Source: Phycomyces blakesleeanus NRRL 1555(-) (taxonomy: Eukaryota; Mucoromycota; Mucoromycetes; Mucorales; Phycomycetaceae). Taken from it: a stretch of 64,000 nt of DNA. This document shows, piece after piece, positions 1 through 11,808 of this stretch (the first letter of the stretch is position 1; each line of letters begins with the position of its first letter). A program made the translations under genes and the position numbers. The DNA is taken from NCBI RefSeq assembly GCF_001638985.1, contig NW_017265139.1, positions 372,001 to 436,000 of the forward strand, read 5' to 3'. The notes beneath the pieces were generated by a model. That model saw nothing but the letters and a program-made list of their open reading frames with translations, made no database searches and was not told the DNA's origin.

Positions 1-146
1 GGAAGGTAATAAGACTATACATATAGATACAAGAGTAAAATATTTTTTATTGGTTGCGTGGTTGCGTGGTTACTTGGCAAAGAGATTACTTAGTTACCTG
101 TTTTTTTTATCTCACTCTAATATGCTTTTTTATTTATTTACTTTAG

Positions 147-325
147 GTGAACCCGAGAAGATTCTTCCTCCCAAGAAGAAGTACTGGGAAGCTGTTCAGC
201 CTGACTTCAAAACTGAGGATGATACCTTGGCTTACTTCCAAGGAAAGCCTTTCTTGATCAAGACTGCCTCTGGTGAGACTGTCAAGTGCAAGGTTGCTAC
301 TGTTCAGGGTGGTGGAATCAAATAA
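147..325 (+). CDS. C-terminal exon of EMAPII/Arc1-type tRNA-binding protein (5' part outside window)
   Basis: This is the 3' terminal exon of a gene that begins upstream of the window. The spliced end reads from an acceptor at 145-146 to TAA at 323-325, and the first two bases complete a split codon. The protein ends PPKKKYWEAVQPDFKTED, then a KPFLIKTASG stretch, and finally GGGIK. This matches the C-terminus of EMAPII-like domains (AIMP1, tyrosyl-tRNA synthetase tail, yeast Arc1p), which have a PKKKIWE.vQPDL..ND pattern and end in SGIK. Such domains bind tRNA non-specifically and help aminoacyl-tRNA synthetases. Bases 1-5 may be the tail of the previous exon and 6-146 an intron starting gtaata. 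I cannot tell whether the whole gene is ARC1-like or a synthetase carrying this domain. Confidence 0.75.
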
Positions 326-822
326 ATTGATTTACTTTACAAATAATGACAACAACAACAACAACAATAATAATAATAATAATAATAATAATACTAATAC
401 TAATAATTGCACATATGGAATAACTACACATACACCCATCAATTCACACATGTATTCTTTTATTGAATTCATGCATGCGGTGTTCCAAGCGGTTGGGCAA
501 AAAACAATAATGATGCAGACAAAATGTCTAATGAAGCATAATTCTCTTTCTTCTTCCTTTTCATTTATTTATTTATTTATTGCTGCTCATAAAATTAAGC
601 GAGTGTGACGCGATTACAAAGAAAAATATATAGTTGTAGATATAAAAAGAAGTATATTTTTTGATCTGTCACACAGTCACATATTGTTGAGATGAAAAAT
701 TGTGTGTATTTCTTTTTTGATACCACTATATGTCTTTACATAGTAGAGTATTTGAATAATTTAATATACAATTATTGTTATTAATAGTGCTGCTATTACT
801 TAAATAAATATATGTGTGTACA
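326..822. other. 3' flank of the tRNA-binding protein gene; simple repeats
   Basis: No gene is supported here. Immediately after the stop there is a (CAA)n/(TAA)n trinucleotide run at about 346-395. AT-rich sequence follows and is probably 3' UTR and intergenic DNA. A short (ATTT)n run lies near 563-582. Confidence 0.6.
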
Positions 823-1084
823 TGCTATTCACCAGCGTACGAGGGAATTGTCGAAGGAATTGACAAAATTTCTAAAATAAGGACTCTAGTTACAAAAGAA
901 AAATATATATACTAAACGACCATACTTTATAAAGCTCATTTGCTATAGCCAAGATGAAACAGATCATTGACAAAAAATAAAAAAAGGACAGGGTATTTTA
1001 GTAAATGATTAAAAAACATATGCTTAATAACAAGCGGAATCTTATATGGCGTGGCTCAATTCCCTCGTACGCTGGTGAATAGCA
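823..1084. mobile_element. MITE-like element with 28-bp perfect terminal inverted repeats
   Basis: Bases 823-850 are the exact reverse complement of 1057-1084. The arms contain the GC-rich core CCAGCGTACGAGGGAATT, which stands out from the AT-rich surroundings. The 206-bp interior has no coding potential. Size and structure fit a non-autonomous DNA transposon (MITE). I see no clear target-site duplication, so the exact boundary is uncertain by a few bases. Confidence 0.7.
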
Positions 1085-2220
1085 AAACCCTATTTTTAAG
1101 AAAGTGCCATATTCAATAAGCCTGACTGTATAGCAATTTAAAGAACATTTGAGTTGTAATATAGAAGCATTTCAAACTTTACTAAACCTCTTGTGTACTA
1201 GATGCTGTGTATAGCGTGTTGTATATAGGCGTGTATTAAATAGTTTGTCCTTGGAAGGTGTAGAAGTGCGTTTTTCTTCTCTTCTTCCATTTGCTTGAGA
1301 AAATTCCGTTTATGACGACAAAAGCGAATGTACGAAACACAAGCCGCTCTTTTGTTTTTTTTTGGGGGAGAGGCATATGGCTCTGTAATAAGGTTTATTT
1401 TCAACGTGGGTATTGTCCTAAAAAGGCAATCTCGCTGTTTAGTTGATATATACGAAACTAAAAAATAGAGGTGTCTTCAAGCCTGAATTGCAAACGTTTT
1501 CAAGTTTGTATTTTACTCGGCGAATAAAATTCCAATGTCTGTTTGCCGAATTTCATGGTGGCTATTTAGTGAGCATTTGAGCTTATTTTTCTCCCTTCAA
1601 AACAAAACATAAGATAGCCAGGAGTCTCTTCTTTACATTTAATTAATAGAGTAGGCCTCGGAAAGCCAATCTTATTAAGGTCTATTTTCCTTATATTTTT
1701 TTCAGTGTTAATATTTTCAACTTATAAATCCTCACAGCTGTGTCTGAGTTTTATTTTTATTTTTGATTGGGTTTTACAAATAATTATTTTTTAGCTGTCT
1801 TGAAATTATCACAACTCGACACCCTCTATAATTAAATAAAATATCGCATTTTTTTTTTTAAAAAAAAAGATAAATCTGAGCATATCATTCGCTCCATACA
1901 AACAAAAAAATTTTAAAAAAAAGTGTTGTAAGTTTTGAAAAAATAGCGTCAAAATCCTTTAATTACTACAAACTAACAGCAGTCACAGTCCATCTGAACT
2001 TTTAAAGTACTGCTTTGACATTAATAATAGAAAGAATAAATACACTCCTTCCTCTCTTGCTTACCTTTAAAAGAAACTATATAATCAGCCTTTATTTTAA
2101 TTGTAGACTAAAAACAAATTATAGAACTTTAATTATAAAGCTGATATAAAAACAAAAAAATAGAAAAGAATTGCTAATAACATTGTTGGAAATGACAGCA
2201 TCTAAAGTTCTGTCCTCGTA
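1085..2220. other. AT-rich intergenic DNA, no gene seen
   Basis: Only short spurious reading frames occur here, including a 68-codon minus-strand frame at 1198-1404 with no recognisable family. Homopolymer A/T runs lie around 1850-1870 and 1905-1925. Nothing functional is supported. Confidence 0.5.
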
Positions 2221-4392
2221 ACTTTTATAGTCCATAACATACAAGACTTTAACCTATTACTTTTACTTTTTCGCAAATACAATTGATGGGATTTTGAATT
2301 ATTTTGGATTGACTCCAACCAAATATTCTAAATACGGCATATCTGCATATTTTTTTAGGTATCTTTATTCTTCTTATAAGCGATTCAACAAATGTATGAT
2401 GTTTTATATTCGAGTTTTATGGTTTTTATTGATCAAAATAATATATATAAAGAAGTATGCGAAGAAGAAGTGGTGATTTATATTATATTTAGTAATGTTC
2501 AAACTATAAGCTTTCTATAATATATATATTTATATGCTACTTTTTACCCTTTCTATTTAAAAATCAACAACACTTCTCTAAACACTTTACTATTAATGAG
2601 CGCATATATTAATTGACTTTTTCTTATCAAAACGTGTATGCTTGATTCCTATTTTGAGAAATTATAAGGCAGATTCTCTATGATTCTCTAAATCCTTTAT
2701 TTCTAATGGGCATGCGTGTAATCTTGACAACCAGACTGTACATCATACAGTTTTCTTTCTGTCATTTCTGCTCAAAATTATTGATGGCTAGATTCACTGA
2801 TTTATATTTTACCAATAATAGCTTTGATAGCTATTAAGTATGTTTTTTAGAGGCCTTGACGAAAATAAGATAAGCAAATAATTATTAAGAAACTACATTA
2901 AATTATGAAGTAATTCCTTTCTTATCTTTAGTTACTTAATTGAGACCAATAAACAAATACAAGGAGGCTAAATGTTATTTTGATGTATCTATAGTATAAT
3001 AGTCGAATGATTATTATCTAGGTAGCTCTCATTTATATCTATCTAGTAATATATTTATTTGGTTATTTACGTACTATATTCTCATGTATCAAATCCACGT
3101 ATGATACATAAAAGAATAGGTCTACAAAATACAGTATTATTGACGGGCAAGGATTTTAAGCTTTACACACCTTTATCTTTTACTCTTGCAAGTACTCAAT
3201 TAACTGGACTACATCATATAATCTTACACAATTTCTTAGTATTTCATCCCTATCAATTGGGACTTTCACAAGCACCACCCAAACCTCGTATATCTAGTCC
3301 TTTGCGTATTGAAAAACAATTAAAGAAGCCACCCCACTCTGAGTCCTTACTCTCAAGGCATCAATACAAGAAACCGGATAGAATACAGAGTTCCTTGAGC
3401 CCCTACAAGACCTGGTTACCAAAGCCCACAGAGTCGCTATACATACCTACGCACTTCTCAGGTACATATTTCTTACCAGGTTATCACGCAACCCGCGCTT
3501 AAATCTTGACGGGTATATTAAGTAAGATATTATTTTCTTGATGTCTCTTTGTTGTTGTTTGATCATGGCACTGCATTCTATATAACAGAAAGGACAAGGT
3601 GAAATTGTCGGCTCATTTATTGTCACGACTATGCCTATATTACTGTAATTATCTCTATACGCTGCTTATTTTACGCAAATACCAAAAGTCAAACCAGCCA
3701 TCAATATTTATTCCACAAGTTTTGCCTTTGCTTCTATATTAACCAATCCAAAGCTAAAGAATGTCTAGCAAGCAATATCAGTTCTGAATTTGGTTGGTAT
3801 TCTGTATTGATGGTAAAAAACTGGTTTGTATCTCACAACCATAGATATGAAAATCAATGGTGCATTAATTAGATGTCTACTTTGTAAGCATGAATCTGGT
3901 CTTTGTTTGTTTGATACACTTAGTATTTCCAAGCACTATCTTTCGTGCTCTCGGCTTTACCTTTAAACCTTCAAGCAAGTCGAAAACTCTCGCTAATATA
4001 GCCCCACCCTAATATATTTACCCGTACCATTAAAATTGTAAGTGCAAGAAGACAAGCAGAAGAAGATCTCCAGGAGGGTTGTCGTGTGAGACAAAGACTG
4101 ACAAGAATTCAAAAAAAAAGCAAATATTCCACTCTAATATCGCTAAGGTTCACCCAAGGTACCGAATGTTAATCTATTACATTTGAATAATTTTATTATA
4201 TTTATTTCTGTACTGGGTTGAAGAAGTGAGATCTTTAAAAGTGTAGCCTTGCTTTTGAACTACAATAATAATAAAGAGAGAGAAAGAGAGAATTTAGTGC
4301 TTAATTAAAATTGTCTATAAAACACACTTTTAACCCCGGAAAACTTGAAAAAATCTCACTAAAATTGCCCCCTTTTTTTTACCATAGTGTAA
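2221..4392 (+). repeat. Left copy of ~2.1 kb dispersed direct repeat
   Basis: This stretch is nearly identical to 61278-63450 in the same orientation, offset by 59,057 bp until small indels near 3866 and 4110. I count roughly 20 differences by eye over about 2.1 kb, around 99% identity. Tight homology starts at about 2254, with a more diverged edge back to about 2221. It ends near 4392, where the flanks diverge. No long terminal inverted repeats or LTR structure are evident and I could not define a target-site duplication. It contains a 147-codon ORF (3059-3502). A recent transposable element or segmental copy is the likely explanation. Confidence 0.85.
3059..3502 (+). CDS. Orphan 147-aa ORF inside the dispersed repeat (copy 1)
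   Basis: An uninterrupted ORF starts at ATG 3059 and ends at 3502. I do not recognise the protein. Its N-terminal half is hydrophobic and leucine/histidine-rich. The C-terminal half is basic and proline/serine-rich (PSPLRIEKQLKKPP-like composition, then PTHFSGTYFLPGYHATRA at the end). The second copy at 62116-62559 differs at six nucleotides, three silent and three replacement (Leu/Phe, Gln/Lys, Pro/Ser), with no frameshift. That leaves open whether the frame is under constraint or simply young. It could be an element-encoded protein, a terminal exon of a spliced gene, or chance. Confidence 0.4.
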   Translation: MVIYVLYSHVSNPRMIHKRIGLQNTVLLTGKDFKLYTPLSFTLASTQLTGLHHIILHNFLVFHPYQLGLSQAPPKPRISSPLRIEKQLKKPPHSESLLSRHQYKKPDRIQSSLSPYKTWLPKPTESLYIPTHFSGTYFLPGYHATRA

Positions 4393-6012
4393 TAGACGCA
4401 AATGCTTTGCTGACCAGTCATAGAATCAACAGATTATATGTCATAGACTGAATTGATCAAGGTTTCCTTCACTGAGCTTCTATTACATATACGCACAGAT
4501 AAATGAATATCATTATTTAACGAATAATTATTTGTTTCAATATTCAGGAAACTTTAATTTATGGCTCGAGCACCATCTTATAAACATTCCATAGAATACG
4601 GTATCGTCACCCATAAACCGTCTTTTTACCACGCGTTTTTACCCTTCACACACATACACACGCACTCTCTCTCTCTCTCTTTCTTCGCAAACTGCGATTG
4701 AGTTTGTCATGGCCCACACCATTTGGGTTGAACATTGGATTAATGAGTTTAATAACAGTAACAGCCTCCTCTCTCACTCCATTCCCGAGATACTCGTATA
4801 TTTTAATGACAGTACTTATATTAGAAAGAATGCGCATGTGTTTACTACTAGCCAAATAGACTTTTTTTTTTTTTTAGATATATACATATATATGATGTAC
4901 AGTTCATATTGACATATTACAATTCCGCCAGTTGTATGCGATTTTTGTAGAAAAAAAAATCCCGTAATTGTGCGACACACTTTTTTTTTTCTATTTTTTT
5001 AAAAGTGCGCCATTTTTTTTTATTTATTTTTATTTTTTACGACATCATTTTGACAAAACGTAAATTTTCATTTACTCTCAATTTACTTTGAATCTTGGTG
5101 ATCGGTGTTTATTTCTTACTCACTGTCATCAGACAGATGGTCGTTTTCTCTTTCTCCCTCTCTCTCTTTCTCCCTCCTTCTCTCTCTCTCTTGCTTTCTC
5201 TCTCTCTCTCTCTTTCTTCCTTTAACTCTCTATTAATCATCTGCATTCAAAATCAACCTTCCCAGTCAGTCCTGTTTGCTTTCATCCTTCAGCTACATCA
5301 TCCCTGCTGTACATTCTGATTTCTGTAAGAACCAACAAAAGAATTATTCAAACAAATACACGTACACACAGACACACAAACACACACAGACACACACAAT
5401 ACTACATGTTGTATATATAAAATAATATATTATAATACTATAATATTGTATACTATACTATAAAATACTATAATATAATATAATATAATATAATATAATA
5501 TAATATAATATAATATAATATAATTTGTATGTATGTATGTATGTATGTATGTATGTATGTGTGATGTGTGTATGTGTGTATGCGTGGGTTTGTAAACAGA
5601 AAGCTTGTAAAGAATAAATGAGAGGAAAGAAAAAAAAAGCCTAACAATTACTTTAATTCTTTTTTTTTATACAAACACAAAAACACACAAAAACACACAA
5701 AAACACACAAAAACACACAAACACGCACAAACACAAACACATATCACAAACAAGGCTTTTTTTTTGCTTTCCAAAAACACAAAAAACAACCCCCTTTATT
5801 CTCGATTCCCTTTGAGCGCAGCAAAGGGAGTTACCCGGCTCTTTTCTTAGAAAGCTAAAAACGCGCACAGCTTTTTCTATACATATACATATACATATAT
5901 AGATATAAATATAAATATATATATTATATATATTATATATACATCTTTATCTCCCTCTCCTATTCTTTTGCTTTCTTATTTTATATAATTATATACTGTG
6001 TCTTGAAAGAAC
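4393..6012. other. Microsatellite-rich 5' region of the PUF gene
   Basis: I see no supported gene. The stretch has a (CT)n tract near 4665-4682 and another at about 5150-5220. A (TATAA)n array lies at about 5455-5524 and a (GTAT)n array at about 5527-5560. CA-rich (AAACACAC)n repeats lie at about 5666-5740, followed by TA-rich tracts up to 5940. It leads directly into the PUF start codon and probably holds its promoter and 5' UTR. Small frames at 4646-4912 on both strands are not convincing genes. Confidence 0.6.
5455..5570. repeat. Adjacent (TATAA)n and (GTAT)n microsatellites
   Basis: A pentanucleotide TATAA-type array is followed directly by about nine GTAT units. Both are perfect or nearly so. 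They lie about 450-560 bp upstream of the PUF gene start. Confidence 0.9.
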
Positions 6013-7579
6013 ATGCATCGAAATGCCTTTATGTCCGAGTATTCTACTCGGCAACAGCCAGATATCCAACAACCGAGAGCAATGAATCAACCCCAAGGGC
6101 AGGTAAATGAGTAATTAAAAATTGTGTACCAAACAAGATGAAATTTAAAGAAAAATTGTTGTTTTCGAGTAGTTGGCTGCCCTTATGAGAGGTAGAGGAG
6201 ACGGTGACAACGAATTGTATTTGGATATGCCTTTGGACCATGAACGATCAAGCAGTGCACCTCCAGACCCATTGATCTATGGCGACAACGGTTTACGACG
6301 CAACCCTGAGATGCCCGGACGAATGAATTCTCAGCAATGGAAAGGCTCTCAGATTGGGACACCGTTGATCTATCCTACTGCTTCTGCCCGTCAATTGTGG
6401 TCACCAGCAGTCAATGGCAGCGGCAATGGTCAGCAAAAGCCTTTTGATTCACCGGGAGTAGCCAGTCCAGGCTTCTTGAGAGAAAACAGATCGATGGATA
6501 ATTATCACGGTAACACACATACACAAACTTCACATCCGCATCACAGGCTTTTTATAGCTCCTCACCATGTGGCAAGAAAAAACAAAAACAAAAAACTAAT
6601 GCCAGGTCCCTATTTTATATTGCATTTCTTTCCTTCTTTCTTTCTTTCTTTCTTTGTGTGTGTGTGTGTGGATGTCTATTTTGGGGGTTTTGTTGCTATG
6701 TTATCTACTATTCAATCCCTTACCTAAATAGGCCTTCATAATGATGATGGATATTTTGGTGACCGCGGATCTCAGCCGGCTCTCATAAGTCGTTCAAACA
6801 CAATGGACTCGAATGTTTGGAGCCAATCCCCAGGTCTCCCGATTTCTTCAGTCCATGATGTCTTGACACCCGGAGGAGGAATTCATGGAGTAAGTATTAT
6901 TATTATTTTTTTAGTTTTTAGTTTTCACATCATACACACAATTACATTCACATTCACATTCACATATTTATTATTTAATGGAAATCAAATTCAAAAGCTA
7001 TTATTAGTTTTATTATTAGCTTTTTGTTTGTGAGGCCATTATTTATATAAATATGTGTGTGTGAATGAATGAGTAAGAGCGAGAAGGTTTATGATTTTTA
7101 ATTTGATTTGATTTTTGGCGTGAATTTTAGGGATTTGATCGAGCTACTTCGCCATTCACACCTTCACAACCCTCGCGTCGAGTGAACGAATTCGATCCTC
7201 GGTCACAAATCCGAAACAACGATTACCAAGCCCAGTTTTCCCTCAACGCCACACCAAACGATGGCCAATACGATGACGATGGCAGCGGTATCGGTAGTGG
7301 TGGTGGTGGTGGTGGAGGAGGTGTCGGCTATCGATCTGCAGTCCCATCTCACTTTGACACCACGGACGAGCAACGTTTCCCCCAATTCCAGGCCACTCGT
7401 CCAATGTCGCCCTCAACCCGTAGCGGAAACAAGTTTGCCATAATGACGCCTCCCCCGAGACCAAATTCAACACCCCCAGCAAACTTTATAAATGACCGTC
7501 GCCAACCAGCCGCCTCAATGGACGATTACAACAGCATGTTATTCGCTACTTCAAATCTTGGTCTCAATGAAAAGGTAAT

Positions 7580-7624
<45 letters not shown>

Positions 7625-9113
7625 CATAGTCTTTCTCTTTCTTTCGTTATTTCTTTCTTCCTTTCTTTCGTTGTGTGTTCTGTACAGAATCAAATTACCA
7701 AAAAAAGAAAGAAAGAAAGAAAGGAATAATAATAATAATAATAATAATAAAAGAGGGGGGGGGGATAAAAGGGATAGCAAAAGGAGAGGATAGAAAGGGA
7801 GGGGTACATTATGTATGTATATGTGTGTGTAAATACATACATAGGATAAACAAAAATAGGCATTGGATATTTTTTATCTTATGAAGACCGATCATCATTT
7901 AGGCAGACGATCTTACGAATGCTAAAATGAACCGGGCAATGCAGCAGCGATATGCGCAGTGGGCTCGCCAACATCAGCACGGAAACATGCAGGTTTCGCA
8001 GAGTCTTGATGCTGTACTCAAAGATAATGGCAACGGTCAGCCGTGGACCAACGCCACCCAGAATGGTATGTACAGGAGAAGAAATAGAAAAAGAAGGGGG
8101 AGGCAAAGGGCGCTAAATATATATTTGATGGTGTATATAATTACAAAATATTGCCAAAAATTAATGATTAATGTATCACAATTGAAACAAATTCACCCAC
8201 TCATCTTATATATAATCTTGTTTTTATACAAGTAGCACCCAGTCCATTCAATACAAACGAAACCAGAAACAATGGACTTTCATTACCACTTTATGGTGCT
8301 GGACAAACAGCCTTTACCTGGGACGATCGTGAGGAATTCTCTGGATCTACCCCAGGTTACTCTACGCCGGGCGGACAAACTCTGACGATGGGAAAATATC
8401 CGTCGACACCTTCATTCGCAGGCTTTTCGCCGATACATATGAACAGCAATAACAATAGCAATAATAACAATAACGGTAATAATAACAGTAATAACAACAG
8501 CAGTAGCAACAACATCAATGGTACCGACAACGTTCCTGAACACGAGACGACTAATAGCAATAATATGTGGCTAGACAACATAGGTGGCGGTGGCGGAGGA
8601 GTTAATGGTGGCAGTGGCGGTGGCGGTGTAGGAGGAGAGCTAGGAACACCGGGAGCAACGATTCCTTTAGCTAGCCATCGTATTGCTTCTCCTCCTATTG
8701 CTTCTCCGCAGGTTCCTGGCCGCACACAAAACATGATGGGCTACCACGATGGCACCAGTGTTCGCGCAAGCACTCCTGACAGTTACATGAACATGAAAAT
8801 GAACGACCGAATGATGCAACAGCTCCAGACTCGTCAGCGTCAGATCCTCATTCAACAAGAGCAGATCCTTTTGATCCGTGAACAGATGCTTAGACAACAG
8901 CAGCAATCTCAGCAAGATCTTTTGATGCGTGGAGCATATGGTATACCCGGTGCACTTCCCACTGGCCCCAACAATGTCAATAATACTAACACCAGCAACA
9001 ATAACAACAATAACATCATCCTCACCAACGTCAACACAAACAACAACAATATTAATAGCAGTAGTAATAACAACAACATTATCAACACCAACATCACCAA
9101 CCATAACAACAGC

Positions 9114-9157
<44 letters not shown>

Positions 9158-11002
9158 CATCCTCCACGGCAACATCAATAACAACAACAATGTAATGATG
9201 AACCCAATTCCCAATAATCCTAACGGTGGATCCCGCGGTCGTAACGTTTCTATGCTCCATGAGTCACACAGCACTCCCACCGCCGAAGTCGCACCGATTA
9301 TTAGAAGTCCTTTACTAGAAGAGTTCCGGAGCAACAAGAACAAAAAGTATGAGCTCAAGGTAAATAAATATGTACTTTCTTTAATACATCAGAATAAAAG
9401 AAATCAGAAGAAGTTGGAAGAGGAACGATGGGTTGAGTTGATGGCCCGTTCATTAGCTCTCTTTTTGTTTGTTTGTTTATTCTTGAATTGATGATTATTC
9501 AGTATTTACAATATATGTGTTTATTGTGTATCATTGGCTGAAATATATAATTGGTTTTGTATAGGATATTGTCAATCACGTTGTCGAGTTTAGTGGAGAT
9601 CAGCATGGATCCCGGTTTATTCAACAAAAGCTCGAAACGGCCAGTAGTGACGATAAACAGTTGGTGTTTGACGAAATACTTCCTAATTGTTTGCAGTTGA
9701 TGACCGATGTGTTTGGTAACTATGTGATCCAGAAGCTGTTTGAGCATGGAAACCAAGGACAGAAATCGGTTCTTGCCAAACAGATGGAGGGACATGTCCT
9801 TTCGCTATCGCTGCAGATGTACGGTTGCCGCGTTGTACAAAAGGCTCTTGAGCACGTCTTGAATGACCAGCAGGCCATTCTCATTCGTGAGCTTGAGGGC
9901 ACGGTCCTCAAGTGTGTAAAGGACCAGAATGGAAATCATGTAGTCCAAAAAGCAATTGAACGCATACCTGCCCAGCACATTCAGTTCATCATTGATACTT
10001 TCCACGGTCAGGTATTTCACCTTGCTACCCACCCCTATGGCTGCAGGGTGATTCAACGCATGTTTGAGCACTGCCCAGAAGATCAAACCGTAAGTTTTTT
10101 TTTTTTTTTTTAAAAAAAAATAATAATAATAACAATGAAATACGCATATATAAATATATACATATGTGCGAGTGCTTGTACGTGCTTGTGTTAATTTATT
10201 TTTACTTACATATTTTGTATATGTATGTGTGTACTACAGAGTCGTCTATTGGAAGAACTGCACCGTAATACAAGTCAGCTCGTTCAAGACCAATACGGCA
10301 ATTATGTGATCCAACATATTCTTGAACATGGCAAGGCTGCCGACAAGACTTTAATAATCGGCAAGATTCGCGGACATGTTCTCCAGCTGAGTAAGCACAA
10401 GTTTGCCAGTAACGTGGTCGAGAAATGCGTTGCTTTTGGTGGCAAGCAAGATCGACAGTTGTTGATCGAAGAGGTTCTCCTGACACGATCTGATGGGTAA
10501 GCTGTGTATATATCTATAATAAATGGTGTGATTATTAATTGATATATTATATTTATGTACAGAACATATCCTCTTATGTCCATGATGAAGGACCAGGTAA
10601 GAAAGCCAAATAAAAGCTTAGAGTTACATATAATTAACTCTTTATTCTTTGTAGTACGCCAATTATGTGGTCCAAAAGATGCTCGATGTTGTTGATGGGG
10701 AGCAGCGTGAACTGTTGGTCAATAAGATCAAACCTCACTTGCCTGGTCTCAAGAAGTACACTTATGGAAAGCATTTGATCAACAGTAAGTTGGTTTTTGA
10801 TTATTGTTAGTTATTATTTTCGGCTTGTTTCTATATTTGTGACAGGAATCATCACTTATTTCTATATGATTTAGCTTGTGTAGAAGTTGAAAAACAATTA
10901 CTCTTGGAAAAAGAAGTCAATGGAGGAGTTCCTACTACTGCTGAGGGTGTGGTGGAGACCTTGGCTGTAGTTGCTCAGGAGCCCCAAGATGCCTCGTCCT
11001 AA
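6013..11002 (+). CDS. Pumilio/PUF-family RNA-binding protein
   Basis: This protein binds UGUA-containing motifs in mRNA 3' UTRs and normally represses or localises them. Eleven exons splice in frame: 6013-6102, 6173-6509, 6732-6889, 7131-7574, 7903-8065, 8233-9359, 9565-10089, 10240-10496, 10563-10596, 10655-10784 and 10875-11002 (about 1130 aa). The long N-terminus is low complexity, with Gly-rich, Gln-rich (about 590-626) and two Asn-rich tracts (about 468-490 and 642-724). From about residue 775 there are eight PUF repeats. Their recognition triplets are S/R/Q (GSRFIQ), N/Y/Q (GNYVIQ), C/R/Q (GCRVVQ), N/H/Q (GNHVVQ), C/R/Q (GCRVIQ), N/Y/Q (GNYVIQ), S/N/E (ASNVVE) and N/Y/Q (ANYVVQ). This is the Pumilio/Puf3 set, predicting UGUANAUA as target. 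The N-terminal exon calls are less certain than the PUF domain. Confidence 0.93.
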
Positions 11003-11808
11003 TTATTTATATGCTCCAGTCGCTTTTTGTTTTTTTTTTGCTTTTACATTCTATATATATATTTCCTGGCTAACAAAAAAGAGAAAAAATCCCCCCCCCC
11101 CCCTCCACCTCCCCTCTCTCCTCTTCCCAACCAGTAATTCGTTGCTGCAAAGAAACACACAGAAAAGAGACCAAGAAAACACACACACACACACACACAG
11201 ACACACATCCTAGCCCTCCCTCACAAAAAAAAACCCAAAACCCAAAACCCAAAAACAAAAGCGACTGGTACTCAAAATACCATTTTTGTATCATCCTGTA
11301 CACATGGCATGGAACATACATAGCCTTTTTCTTACTACTACTATTACTACTACTACTACTATTACTATTACTACTACTATTTCTTTTTCTTTTACTTCTT
11401 CTTCTAAAACATATTCTGTTCATGATTCCACTTCTTTCCTTCTATTATTATTTTTATATTTCAACTTGTAAGACAGAGCTTCTATTTTCTCCCTTTATAT
11501 TTTACTTCCTTTTATTTCTATATATATACATAAAGATCTATACATACTTCTTACATACGCCTTTCCTTCTTGTGTTTGAACCTTTCTTTCTTTTCCTATA
11601 TATATATATATACACTTTAAATTTAACTTAAATATATACACAATATTGTATTATTCAATGTGCGCTCTACTTTCATCTAATCTCTTTTTTCTTCTTCTTT
11701 TCTTAATGCAATAAGATTTTATATATATATATATTTATATACAGACATGCACATATTCAAATGACATTATTATTATTATTGTTTTATTATTATATTTAAA
11801 TTATTAAT
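11003..11808. other. Convergent intergenic/3' UTR region, repeat-rich
   Basis: This lies between the convergent stops of the PUF gene (11002) and APT1 (11809). It holds a poly-C run near 11090-11104 and (CA)n near 11180-11200. An (AAAACCC)n-like run sits at about 11228-11262, (ACT/ATT)n at about 11335-11385, and TA runs follow. No gene is supported. Confidence 0.6.

Noticed and set aside
2294..2476. 60-codon frame in the left repeat (also 61351-61533)
   Set aside because: Short, Tyr/Lys-rich and AT-driven; conserved only because the whole repeat is nearly identical.
4646..4912. Small frames on both strands (69 and 67 codons)
   Set aside because: The minus-strand frame reads partly like coding sequence but runs into a (CT)n repeat and matches no family I know; evidence too weak to call a gene.
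8667..9358. Minus-strand and alternative-frame ORFs of Ile/Leu/Val repeats in the PUF region
   Set aside because: They are antisense or frame-shifted readings of the Asn-rich AAT/AAC tracts of the PUF exon.
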